Both the position numbers and the translations under genes were made by a program. DNA of 64,000 nt from Dugong dugon. Its lineage: Eukaryota > Chordata > Mammalia > Sirenia > Dugongidae. The DNA is taken from assembly GCA_030035585.1 (NCBI GenBank), contig CM057469.1, forward strand, positions 65,365,501 to 65,429,500. The letters are read 5' to 3'. Under the pieces are notes generated by a model. That model was given only the letters and a program-made list of their open reading frames with translations, had not been told where the DNA came from and searched no databases. Positions within the stretch are counted from its first letter, which is position 1. Every line of letters begins with the position of its first letter. Below are positions 54,233 through 64,000 of this stretch, piece by piece.

Positions 54233-55108
54233 TGTCTCATCCTCTGGAGAGCTGTCTCTTGAACCTAATTATTATGGAATCATGTCTATGTTGTAGTGCA
54301 CTTAGGGTTTTCTCAAGAGAGTACACACTAGTTATCCTAAAGCTTGTGGGGCTTTTAACTCCTTGTCACTTGTGTCTTTGGGAAAAAAAAATAGATAGTT
54401 ATTGTGGGTACTAAACATTGCATCACATTTAAGCAGTCTAGTGACACTGAGTTAATTTTCGAATATACAAGTAAGATTATCAGAAAAATGCCACTTACCA
54501 CTGCTAATTGCAAAACAAGGAGCTCTCTACCCAAGAACTAATTCTAGGCTAGCGTTTAAGCAAAGGAGGTAAATGAGATATTCGTGGAACCTTAGAGATT
54601 TTTAATAACTTTCCTTTTCTCCAATAAGCTAATGTGTTGCTCTTGGGAGTACTTAAATCTTGCACTCACAGACAGCTTAGAGTGTTTTATTGCACTCTAT
54701 TTCCTACAGAAAAGAGAAAAATAAATACACTTTCTAAATATAAGCAAGTCAAAAAAGGAAATTCTTTCTGTTCTTTTGACCCACTCTGGTACCGAAAAAA
54801 AAAATCCCACAGTGTAAAAAAAAAAATCCTTTTACATTCTTTATCAGTACTGTTAAAGTTATGATTTTGGCTGTTATATCTCACTTCTACCTAAAAAAGA
54901 AAAAAAAATATTTTTGATATTAGCTTGGCAACCACCATATTTTATCTGTTCTTGATCTACCTAGTCTCAAACAAATACGAAAAATTGCTGGAGGAAAAAG
55001 GAATTTTAATGAAAATGACCCCAATATACATGACTGCTAAGTCAAATTCCATCAGGAAAAGCAAAAGCTGACTCCCTTGCTGGACGGCATGCAAACTTAA
55101 TCACTATT
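54233..55108. other. Unassigned sequence
   Basis: No repeat or exon recognised. Two A-rich runs near 54797 and 54819. Confidence 0.4.
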
Positions 55109-55594
55109 TGTGATGGTTGAGATTGTGTGTCAGCTTGGCTAGGCCATGATCAGTGTTTTAATGTAATCACTCCCATGATTGAATATACTGTGTGTAGCCA
55201 ATTAGATGAAAGGGAGTCTCCTTGAGGGTGTGGCCCACATCTGTATATAAGCAGACATTCTGGCTTTTTGCTCTCTGTGGATCCTGTGGCTGCTTCCTGT
55301 CATCTCATCTCCCATTCTTGGGACTTGAGCTGTCAGCTTATCTGCTGAACCTGGGATTCATCGATCTGCACAGCCTGTGAGCGGGAGCCCTGCTCTCCAA
55401 CCTTCCGATCTTGGGCTTGCCAGCTTCTGCAGCTGTGTGACTTGGGAGAGGCCTCTACCCTGATCCACGGACTTAGGACGTTCTAGCCTCTACAATCACG
55501 TGAGCTGTTTCCTTGATGTAATCTCTCTCTCTATATATATATATATTTATACACTTTACTGGTTTTGCTTCTCTAGAGAACCCAGCCTAAGACA
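55109..55594 (+). mobile_element. Solo LTR, ERVL/MLT2-like
   Basis: 486 bases, TG...CA (tgtgatggttgag ... cctaagaca), flanked by perfect 5-bp duplications, ctatt at 55104-55108 and 55595-55599. Internal text includes gtatataagcagacattc as TATA-like and tctagagaacccagcctaag near the end, typical of ERVL-class LTRs. A TC/TA microsatellite lies at 55527-55549. Perfect duplications suggest a younger insertion than the other LTRs. Confidence 0.9.
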
Positions 55595-55599
55595 CTATT

Positions 55600-56039
55600 A
55601 TTGTAAAAGCTGGTTTTCATCTCATCCCTTCCAAATCCAAAGAAAATAATAAATAAAAATCCTCAAAACCATAAATGCTAACTATAAATTACTTAGTTAC
55701 TAGTTTCAGTACCAAAATTTTTCTCTCCCCCTTATGTTTCCAATTTTTTGCTCTTTTGAGAGAAGAAACTTTCTGTTCTGAAATTGCATAGTCTGGTTGG
55801 ATCATGAAACCAAACAGACTATTAGGGATGAGAACAATGTAACATGTGACTCTCCTGGACAAAGTGGAAATAATGTCACCTTAGGTGAGACCCTCCAGCA
55901 TGCACATGCCAGATGGGAATGAGACATGAATCTATCCCACCTCAATTCCCATATTCTACTCTTGAGTCATAATATCTTTTGTTTCTGTGCTTTCAGTCTA
56001 ATGAAACTGCCAGCTCAGTAGAAGAAAGATATAACAAGC
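55600..56039. other. Unassigned sequence
   Basis: No feature recognised. Confidence 0.4.
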
Positions 56040-57063
56040 AAACGCACATTAAAAAAAATAGAGATTGTTGCATTTATAATAGAATACAGACAAATGTATT
56101 AAATGAGAAAGAAAGACATAATATTGAAAGCTAAAATTCACAATGAAGAATAATAGTAGTTCTATCTATGTACCCAAAAACAAAGCAACAATTTATATAA
56201 AGCAGAAAATACATGAAATATGAGAATAAATAGGAACTCTTTTAAATTTATAAGGGATTTAAAATAACTCTAAGTACAAGACAGATTTAGTGGAACAAAA
56301 GTTAGTAAAGACATAGCAAATCTAAAAATCATAATACGGTAGATATTATAGGTAAAAATTGTAAATCAGAACTTTGACACTACATACTTTTGAAGTTCAC
56401 GGAGAACATGCGTAAAATTTGACTACATATAAGTCCTCAAAGAAAACATTAATTCAAAAAAATATAAATAGCACAAAAATATTAATATAAGTAGTACACA
56501 CAATATACTTTGACCATAATACAATAAAACTAGAAACTAATAACAGAATTTAACAGTGAATTGTACTTGGAATTTTTAAAATTATATTAACCTTTGGATC
56601 AAAAGAAAAAATACAAAATGAAATTACAGAATTCCCTGGAAATATAATAATAAAATAGATTCTGAATCTGTGAAATCCCACTACAGTAGTGCTCAGAGAA
56701 AAGTCATAGAATGAAATACTTATGCCCATAATAATACAAATAAATTAATTATAAGGTACTTCAAAATTCTAGAAAAAGACTAGTAAATTAACAAAAAAAG
56801 CAAAAGGAATAAAGAAAGAAGAGATTAATAAAATAGAAAGCATAAAAGGAAGAGAAGTTATAAACCACCAACCAACTTAATTGTTTATTAAATAGAATAT
56901 GTAATACACACACAAAATAGGAAATGACATAATCAAAAGACAGAAAATTAAAAAGAATCACTTTGCACAACTCTATGGATAGAAATGTGAAAACATAGAT
57001 TAAATAGATAACTTGTTATGAACAATTTATCAAAATAACTAGACCAAATTCCCTTAAAGAAAT

Positions 57064-58065
57064 ATTGTTGTTAGATGCCACTGAGTTGGTTCCTACTCAT
57101 AGCAAGTCTATGTGCAACAGAAAGAAACACTGCCCAGTCCTGCACTGTGTCAATCCATATCATTAGGGTCTTCCTCTTTTTCGCTGACCCTCTGCTTTAC
57201 CAAGCATGATGTCCTTCTGATAACATGTCCAAAGTATATGAGATGAAGTCTTGCCATTCTTGCTTCTAAAGAGCATTCTGGCTATACTTCTTCCCAGACA
57301 GATTTGTTCATTCTTTTGGCAGTCTATTTTTCACCAATACCGTAATTCAAAGGCATCGATTTTTCTTCAGTCTTCCTTATTCATTGTTCAGCTTTCACAT
57401 GCATGTGAGGCGATCGAAAACACCATGACTTGGGTCAGGTGCACCTTAATCTTCAAAGTGACATCTTTGCTTTTTAACACTTTAAAGAGGTCTTTTATAG
57501 CAGATTTGCCCAATGCAATTCGTCTTTTGATTTCTTGACTGCTGCCTCTATGGGTGTTGATTGTGGATCCAAGTAAAATGAAATCCTTGACAGCTTCAAT
57601 CTTTTCTCAGTTTATCATGATGTTGCTTATTGGTCCAGTTGTGAGGATTTTTGTTTTCTTTATACTGAGGTGTAATCCATACTGAAGGCTGTGGTCTTTG
57701 ATCTTCATTAGTAAGTGCTTCAAATCCTCTTCATTTTCAGCAAGCAAGGTTGTGTCATCTGCATAGTGCAGGTTGTTAATGAGTCTTCCTCCAAACCTGA
57801 TGCAGTGTTCTTCTTCATATAGTCCACCTTCTTGGAAAATTTGCTCAGCATACAGATTGAATAAGTATGGTAAAGGATACAATGCACACACACACCTTTT
57901 CCTGACTTTAAACCACACAGTATCCCCTTGTTCTGTTTGAATGACTGCCTCCTGATCTACGTACAGGTTCCTCATGAGTACAATCAAGTATTCTGGAATT
58001 CCCATTCTTCTCAATGTTATCGATTAATTTGTCAGTCCACACACTCAAATGCCTTTCCCTAGTCT
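57064..58065 (-). mobile_element. RTE-type LINE, 5'-truncated, nested in L1
   Basis: On minus, starts in RT (ending near 58065) and runs to the tail at 57064 (tgttgttagatgccactgag on plus). The frame 57607-58014 holds RMGIPEYLIVLMRNLYVDQEA and NNLHYADDTTLLAENEEDL, so the catalytic YADD is intact. The frame around QGDTVWFKVRKR is disturbed. Truncated and non-functional. Confidence 0.93.
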
Positions 58066-59308
58066 ATATAGAAAAAAAGAAACATAGAATATTTTAAAAT
58101 AGCTCCCCTCCCAAAAAGCACCAGACCAAATGCTTTCTCAGAGGAATTCTATCAAACCTTTAGAAACAAGGTAATCTCAATGTTAAAAAAAATTTGAATG
58201 TAGACAAAGAAGGAAAATTTCCAAATAATTTTTGAATCAAGTGAATTATTGATCCAGAACATGACCTAAAACTTCCCTCTCCCTAAAAAAAAGCACATGA
58301 CTAGTCTTACTTTTGAGTTGATGGAGAAAGCTTAAATATGAGAAAGAGTCCAAAAGTAAAATTTTAAATATAATACATCATGACAGAGTAGGAATGCAAG
58401 GGTGGTTCAATATTAGAAAATTCATTAATAAAATGTATCGTACTCATAGATCTATGGTGAATTATGGCAATCTCCATAAATGCTGAAAGGGCATTTGACA
58501 AAAATCAACATCTATATATTAGTCGAATGTTTGAAAAACACCCAATAATATAGGAATGTGTATATATGCATATGTATACACACACACACACACATATATA
58601 TTTCCTTTGGCCCCCAAAGCAGCATAGTTTTGAATGGAAAAACACTAGAGGTATCCTTCTAAAATCAGAACAAAAATGTCCACTATCTCCATGTTAGAGG
58701 TATTAGCTAAAAAAATCAAGCAACAGAAAGGAGTTGAAAACAAAACATTGAAAAGTAAAAGTCAATACTATTTCTGTTGCAAAGGAGAAGGTTGTATATC
58801 TTGAAGATCCAAAAGAATCAGTGGGTAAACTACTACACACAATAAGAGAATTCAGTAAAGTAGCAGGATATATAATTAACATTTACATATAATTAGCCTC
58901 TAATAGACAAAGAATAAGTATTTGAAATACATAATGGAATAGAAGAATCCATGTACAAAGTAAAAAATTGAAATACCTAAGAATAGATGTGACATTGTGT
59001 AAAATCTGTAAGGAAAATGACACAGACTTCTAAAAAACAGAGATGGAACAGAAAAATAACGTTCTAATGTTAATTATCCTGTAATTGATATATAAATTTA
59101 GCACAATGCAAATAAAAATACCATCTATTTCTTTCCTGGGCCTCAAAAGTTGACAGTAAAGTTTATTTAAAACAACCAAGCAAAAATAGTCTGAAAATTT
59201 CAGAAATAAAGCAATGTATATGTGTGCGGCAGCCCTAAAGTATACCAAAGCATATTATAAAGCCATTATAATTAAAACAAGGCAGTATTGTGTGGCATTA
59301 AAAAAAAA

Positions 59309-59508
59309 AAGTTGCCATTGAGTTGATTTCAATTCATGGTGACCCGGTATGTGTCAAAGTAGAACTGTTTTCCATAGAGGTTTCAATGGTTGATTTTTCA
59401 GAAGTAGATCACCAAGCCTTTTTTCCAAGGCAACTCTGGGTGGATTTGAACCACCAGTCTTTTGGTTAGTATCGAATGCATTAATGGTTTGCACCACCCA
59501 GGGACTCC
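59309..59508 (-). mobile_element. AfroSINE, gaaa-atc variant, nested in L1
   Basis: Reverse complement following an A run: gttgccattgagttgatttc, then gatttttcagaagtagatc, gtggatttgaaccaccag, gcaccacccagggactcc. Flanks attgtgtggcat (59287-59298) and attgtgtaccat (59509-59520) form a 12-bp duplication with two changes. Confidence 0.93.
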
Positions 59509-59969
59509 ATTGTGTACCATGGGTGCATAAATAGAGAAATTGGACAGAATATAAAAAATTATAATAGACTAACATGTATTGGTATACAGAAAAGGAGGCA
59601 TTTTAAATGAGTGGGTAAAAGGTTGACTTTTGAATAAATGGTATTGTGTCAACTGGAAAGGCATATAGTAAAAGTTAAAATTGATCTGTTCTTCTCACAA
59701 TACAACAGAATGCATTGCAACTAGACTAGAAGTTTAATTTTTTTTTAACTACAAAAGTTCTAGAACAAAATATGAATAAATCCCTTTATAAACTGAGTGG
59801 AAAAATTTTGGATTCAGAATCCAAAAGTAATTTTAAGACAGCAGTAAATTTTACTACTTAAAAAAATGCTATTAATTAAAGGCAAAAGTTTAATTGACCG
59901 GGGAGGCAGAGCCAACATGGTGCTATAGATAGAAGCACATGCAATCCTTCTGAAGCAAAGACACGAAAA

Positions 59970-60930
59970 ACTACACCATTTTTTCTTCTTTCTTCTTTTG
60001 TTTTTTTTTTTTTTTTTTTTGCTTTTGTTTCTCTCTGTTTTTTTCTTCTTTTCCTCTCTCACCTAGCCCTGCACATCATATCAATCCTGGGACCCTAAGC
60101 ATTAAATGAAGGAATAAAGAGCTAGATAAAACCCAAATGGAGGAAGAAACTGACAGAGAACAGAGAATGAGAAGAGCTAGGAAGTGGAGGTCCCCTGCCA
60201 GCTAACATGGTGCAGGTTTACCATCTCAGAGCACAGCTAGCTCGACCCTGGACAGTGAGTACAGGGAGGCAACTTCACAGAGCTCCCAGATGGAGACAGA
60301 GCAGCCAGTAACCAAAGATTCATGCTTTCCAACCCCTCAGCCTTCTACCCTGTACACTGCCTCTGCCACTTTCCAATAGGCCATGGTTGCTCAGCCTGAG
60401 AGACGCCAGCTCAATGCGGCCCCAGGTCTGCCCCACCCCCACTAGCTGGCTCCCTCAGCACCATAATTTTAATTCTATTTCTCTCTCCCTTCTTCCTGTT
60501 TCCTTCTCCCTCCCACTTAGCTCCCTGTGTTGCCTCTGCCCCTTCCTGACTGGCTGTGCTGTACTGCCCAGTGACAGAGACACCAGCTTGCCACCATCCC
60601 ATTTCAGCCCGGCACCCAACTGCCAGTTCCCACAGCACCATTTTGTGTGTGTGTGTATTGTTTCTTCTCTTTCTTTCCTGTCCTTCTTTTCCTTTCTCAC
60701 GCTCACCTAGCCCATTGTACTGCCTCTGCCCTTTCTCAATGGGTCATGCCACGCTGCTTGGCTAGAAAACCTCCAGCACATGGCCTCCCTGGGTCTACCA
60801 CACCCTCACTTGCTGGCTCCCGCTACACCATTTTTTCTTCTTCTTCTTCTTTTTTTTTTTTTTTGCTTTTGTTTCTCTCTGTTTTTCTCTTCTTTCCCTC
60901 TCTCACCTAGCCCTGCACATCACATCCGCT
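59970..60930 (+). repeat. Pyrimidine-rich monomers in L1 5' UTR
   Basis: Similar C/T-rich blocks start with an ACCATTTT or ACCATAATTTT motif near 59976, 60461, 60639 and 60828 and lead to a CACCTAGCCC- or CACTTAGCTCC-like motif. The spacing of the last three is about 178 and 189 bases. The plus frames (60387-60910) are T/C-run translations (Ser/Leu/Phe/Pro) and not proteins. Confidence 0.75.
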
Positions 60931-60977
60931 CCCTTCCCACCTGCCTCTCTGCACCACCTGCAGAGCTCTGTGACCCA

Positions 60978-61400
60978 AGCAGCACCTGCACAGAACTCCA
61001 GACCCCTGGACCCTGCCACACACCAACCCCTGGCCATGCCTCACTGAGCACCATGCCCTGAGCAGCACCAGCATGGAACCCAGACCCCAGACCCTGCTCA
61101 TAACACCTCCCTGCCCAAACCCACCAAGTATCACACCTCCGAGAAGCACCAGCGCAGACCCCTGGACACCCATGACCCTCCCAGTGACACCCTGTGGTTC
61201 TGCCCCACTGAGGGCTGGGTGCTCCCAAGCAGCACCAATCTGGACTAACCAATGGATTCCTAGACCATGCCCCAAGCTTCCACTTGGTTTCACCCCACAG
61301 AGCACCATGCCCCTGATCAGAACCAGCTTCCGGACCCCCAGACCCGTCCCGCCAGCCCCAGTTTATGCCACAGACAAATGACTCATCACAGCCCCTGCTC
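60978..61400 (+). repeat. ~84-bp GC-rich minisatellite, five units, in L1 5' UTR
   Basis: The phrase agcagcacc or a close variant recurs at 60978, 61061, 61142, 61228 and 61316 (steps 83, 81, 86, 88), each followed by C-rich text with gacccctgga-like wording. This explains the GC peak and the long antisense frame. Confidence 0.8.
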
Positions 61401-61554
61401 ACCTGGACAAGGTTGTGAGAACCATCGTGCCAAAATATGCACAAGCAATAAAACACACGCGACCCACCTGCCCAGACATAACCAAATGAAACAACAAAGC
61501 AGGACAATACAAACAAACCTACAATCAATTATCAAAGAAAATAATTCCTGAATG

Positions 61555-62690
61555 TCTCAGAGATAACAGACAATATCAAAACATATGAAAAACAGGACAG
61601 GATGGTTCCAGTAAGTGACCAAAACAAAACAGTAGATGACCTTTTGGTAGAAGAAAAGACACTGGAACTACCTGATAGGGAATTCAAAGTCCAATATTCA
61701 GGGATCTCCAAGAGATTAGGAAAGAGAGCAAGGAAAATAGAGACAAAAATAAGGAAAAAATAGACAAAATCATGGAAAATATAGACAAAATCAGGGAAAA
61801 CACAGACAAAGCAATGGAAGAATTCAGAAAAACTACTAGAACAAAACGTCAATAATACTAGAACCAATAAACAATTAGAAATCATACAAAGACAGCAATT
61901 AGAAACCTAAAAGAAAAACAATATGATTTCAGAAATGGACAATACAATGGAATATTTTAGGAGCAAATTTGAAACAATGGAAGACAGATTCAGTGAAATT
62001 TAAAACAAATCCTGGTATACCACTTGGTTTGAGGAAAAAAAATCAAAGAAAAGAATGAAGAAAATCTAAGAACTATGTGGGATGCATTCAAGAGCAAAAA
62101 TTTACATGTGCTCAGAGTCCCACAACAGGGGGAGAAAATGGAAAACACAAAGGGAATCACTGAACACTTGTTAACAGAAAACTTCCCTGATATGAAAGAT
62201 GAAAAGCTGACCATCCAAGAAGTTCAATGAACCTCATATCAGATAGACCCCAAAAGAAAGACACCAAGACATATCATAATCACATTCTCCAAAACCAAAG
62301 ACAAGGAAAGAATCCTAAGAACAGCTTGAGAAAAACAAAAAGTGACATACAGAGGGAAAACAATAAGACTAAGCTCTGATTACTTGGCAGAAACCACACA
62401 GGCAAGAAGGGAATGGGATAACATATATAACACCTTGAAAGAACAAAATTGCCAACCAAGAATAATATATTCTACATAACTCTTGCTCAAATATGATGGT
62501 GAAATTAGGACATTTCCAGATAAACAGAAATTAAGAGAGTATGTAAAAACCAAACCCAACTTACAAGAATTATTAAAGGGAGTCCATCGTCCATCAGTTA
62601 GAGACCAAACAACATTAGACAACCAATGAGCTCTCAAGGATAAAACAAAATTAAAAGATTTACTACAGGGAACTGGAGACGTCAATCTGT
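61555..62690 (+). pseudogene. L1 ORF1 remnant
   Basis: ORF1p is the L1 RNA-binding chaperone. The text starts SEITDNIKTYEKQDRM near 61557. It then has a coiled-coil region built of 21-base repeats (61732-61815), a central part, and the conserved C-terminal domain around 62210-62600 (PRHIIITFSKTKDKER; AETTQARREWDNIYNTLKE; GEIRTFPDKQKLREY). Several stops and at least one frameshift break it. Confidence 0.85.
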
Positions 62691-62989
62691 AAAGGATAAC
62701 AACATCATAACAACAAAAGAGTGAATAAATGGTCTAGATATAGAAATTTCAAATACAGAGGAAGACAAGGTGATATCAGTTAATATAAGACTGATTCAAA
62801 CTTAGAAAGATGGGGTAAATTTCAAGGTAACCACAAAGAAAGTTAACAAACCTACTCATCAAAATAAAGAAGAAAAACATGTAGTTTCAATAAACACAAA
62901 ATCTACAAAAATAAAAGAACCAAAAGAAAATCCACAAACAAAAGGAACTCAGAATAAGAAAATAGAGGTACAAAGAAAATATCAGCATC

Positions 62990-63470
62990 ACAAAAAAAAA
63001 GCACTACAAATGACAGCAATAAATTCGCACCTATGGATAATCACACTGAACATATATGGCTTAAATGCACCCATAGATAGAGAATGACAGAATAGATAAA
63101 AAGACATGACTCATCAATATACTGTCTACAAGAGACATACTTTACAAACAGAGACATAAATATATTAAAAAATCAAAGGATGGAAAAAATATATCAAGCA
63201 AACAGCAACAGATAAAGAGCAAGAGTGGCAATACTAATCTCAGATAAAAGACATTTTAAGGCAAAATCCACCATAAAGGACAAGGAAGGACATTATATAA
63301 TGATTAAGGGGATGATCCACCATGATGACATAACCATAATAAATATCTATGCACCCAATGACAGGGCTCCAAAATACATAAAACAAACTCTAACACCACT
63401 GAAAAGAGCAATTGACAGTTCCACAATAGTAGGAGGCTTCAACACACCATTCTCGGTAAAGGACAGAATA
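62990..63470 (+). pseudogene. L1 ORF2 endonuclease start
   Basis: The expected ORF2 opening (AINSHLWIITLNIYGLN) at about 63010 is followed by stops. The frame 63225-63602 carries AILISDKRHFKAKS, GHYIMIKGMIHHDDITIINI and IYAPNDRAP before the deletion junction near 63470. Confidence 0.85.
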
Positions 63471-64000
63471 TATTTGACAAAGTCCCAACGTCCATTAAAT
63501 GAAGAAAATACAGTCTTTTTAGTAAATGATGCTGGCAAAACTGGACATCCATCTTTAAAAAATGAAACGGGACCTATACCTTACACCATAGAGAAAAACT
63601 AATTTGAAGTGGATCAAAGACTTAAATGTAAAATCAAAAACTATAAAGATCATGGAAGAAAAAATAGGGTCAATGCTAGGGGTCCTAATATACAGCATAA
63701 ATAGGAAACAAATCAAAACCAACAATACACAAACATCAGAAGATAAGCTAGATGACTGGGCTCTTCTAAAAATTAAATACTTAATACTTATCACAAGACT
63801 TCACCAAAAGAGCAAAAAGAGAACCTACAGACTGGAAAAAACAATTTGGTGGGAATGCAATGCAAAATATTACAACCATTTTGGAAGATGAGATTGTGCT
63901 TCTTTAAAAAGCCAGAAATAGAAATACCATACAATCCAGCAATTCCATTCCTAGGAAAATATACTAGAGAAATAAGAGCCTTCACATGAGTAGACATATG
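63471..64000 (+). pseudogene. L1 ORF2 C-terminal part and start of 3' region
   Basis: From tttgacaaagtcccaacg the text is that near the end of ORF2 (KTGHPSLKNETGPIPYT; KWIKDLNVKSKTIKIMEEKIG in 63604-63891). A second junction near 63850 joins tggaaaaaacaatttgg to tgggaatgcaatg, skipping a further few hundred bases. The window ends in text also seen inverted at 22.3-22.4 kb. Confidence 0.8.

Larger units (their letters stand above)
56040..59885 (+). mobile_element. Old L1/HAL1-like element with two nested insertions
   Basis: Stretch 56040-57060 gives endonuclease-domain text in broken frames (YAPKNKATIYIKQKI near 56170; FDHNTIKLETNN near 56510). After the nested RTE, 58070-59300 is RT text (tgcaagggtggttcaatatt, catttgacaaaaatcaac), and 59520-59885 is the C-terminal part. 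A TG/CA microsatellite lies at 58557-58601. No intact ORF. Confidence 0.75.
59899..64000 (+). mobile_element. Younger L1, 5' end complete, internally deleted, cut by window edge
   Basis: Starts ggggaggcagagccaacatg, a typical L1 5' end. The 5' UTR spans about 59899-61550, followed by ORF1 remnant (to ~62690), inter-ORF sequence, endonuclease start of ORF2 (~62990-63470), then directly the C-terminal ORF2 region and, after a second deletion near 63850, the last ORF2/3' UTR text. Most of RT is missing. The element continues past the window. Confidence 0.88.

Noticed and set aside
60387-60910. Four overlapping plus and minus frames
   Set aside because: Translations of the C/T-rich L1 5' UTR monomers; Ser/Leu/Phe/Pro runs only.
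61073-61551. Pro-rich plus frames of 102 and 94 residues
   Set aside because: They are the sense reading of the GC-rich minisatellite in the L1 5' UTR, upstream of ORF1.
1-64000. An undescribed multi-gene system
   Set aside because: No intact host or element gene was found. All coding homologies belong to RTE, L1 or ERV remnants, so no operon-like or cassette-like system can be supported.

Overview
This window looks like non-coding nuclear DNA of a paenungulate afrotherian (elephant, sirenian or hyrax type). Three things point there: 22 copies of the tRNA-derived AfroSINE family, seven of them with a short central deletion; seven copies of the RTE-type LINE that supplies the AfroSINE tail; and L1 3' UTRs unlike the primate, rodent or ruminant ones I know. 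Eutherian-wide fossils (MIR, L2, MER5A, a Charlie-like hAT, MaLR LTRs, ERVL) are also present. I found no host gene exon, no functional RNA gene and no CpG island. Every longer open frame I could explain lies inside a transposable element or its 5' or 3' UTR.

Layout. 1-3558: microsatellites, five AfroSINEs, a MER5A element with perfect target duplication, then plain AT-rich DNA. 3559-5257: RTE (minus) split by a MaLR LTR. 5780-7345: L1 split by an AfroSINE and a MaLR LTR. 7346-10100: AfroSINEs and MIRs. 10207-14223: two head-to-tail RTE copies separated by TA-rich DNA, the second carrying an AfroSINE and followed at its tail by another. 14430-20340: MIR/L2, L1 3' UTR pieces, a MaLR LTR, AfroSINEs. 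20358-22435: minus-strand L1 whose 3' UTR modules are repeated in tandem. 22440-26730: mostly unassigned, with an L1 3' UTR, MIRs and an old LINE.

26731-39800: an old ERVL provirus on the plus strand (LTR and tRNA-Leu-like primer site near 27.1 kb, RT at 31.0-31.9 kb, integrase at 37.9-39.4 kb), split by a hAT element, several L1 pieces, AfroSINEs, an RTE, a gammaretrovirus-like ERV1 remnant, clustered L1 3' ends and a MaLR LTR. 42613-45668: the most complete RTE, flanked by TA repeats. 48640-53620: L1 pieces with a new-looking 193-bp hAT-type element. 55109-55594: a solo LTR with perfect 5-bp duplications. 56040-59885: old L1 interrupted by an RTE and an AfroSINE. 59899 to the window end: a younger L1 with a repeat-built 5' UTR, degraded ORF1 and an internally deleted ORF2.

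All recognised protein-like regions (RTE endonuclease/RT, L1 ORF1/ORF2, ERVL RT/IN, ERV1 PR/IN) are broken by stops, frameshifts or insertions. The interest lies in nesting order, target duplications, modular LINE UTRs and shared RTE/AfroSINE parts, not in a gene system.
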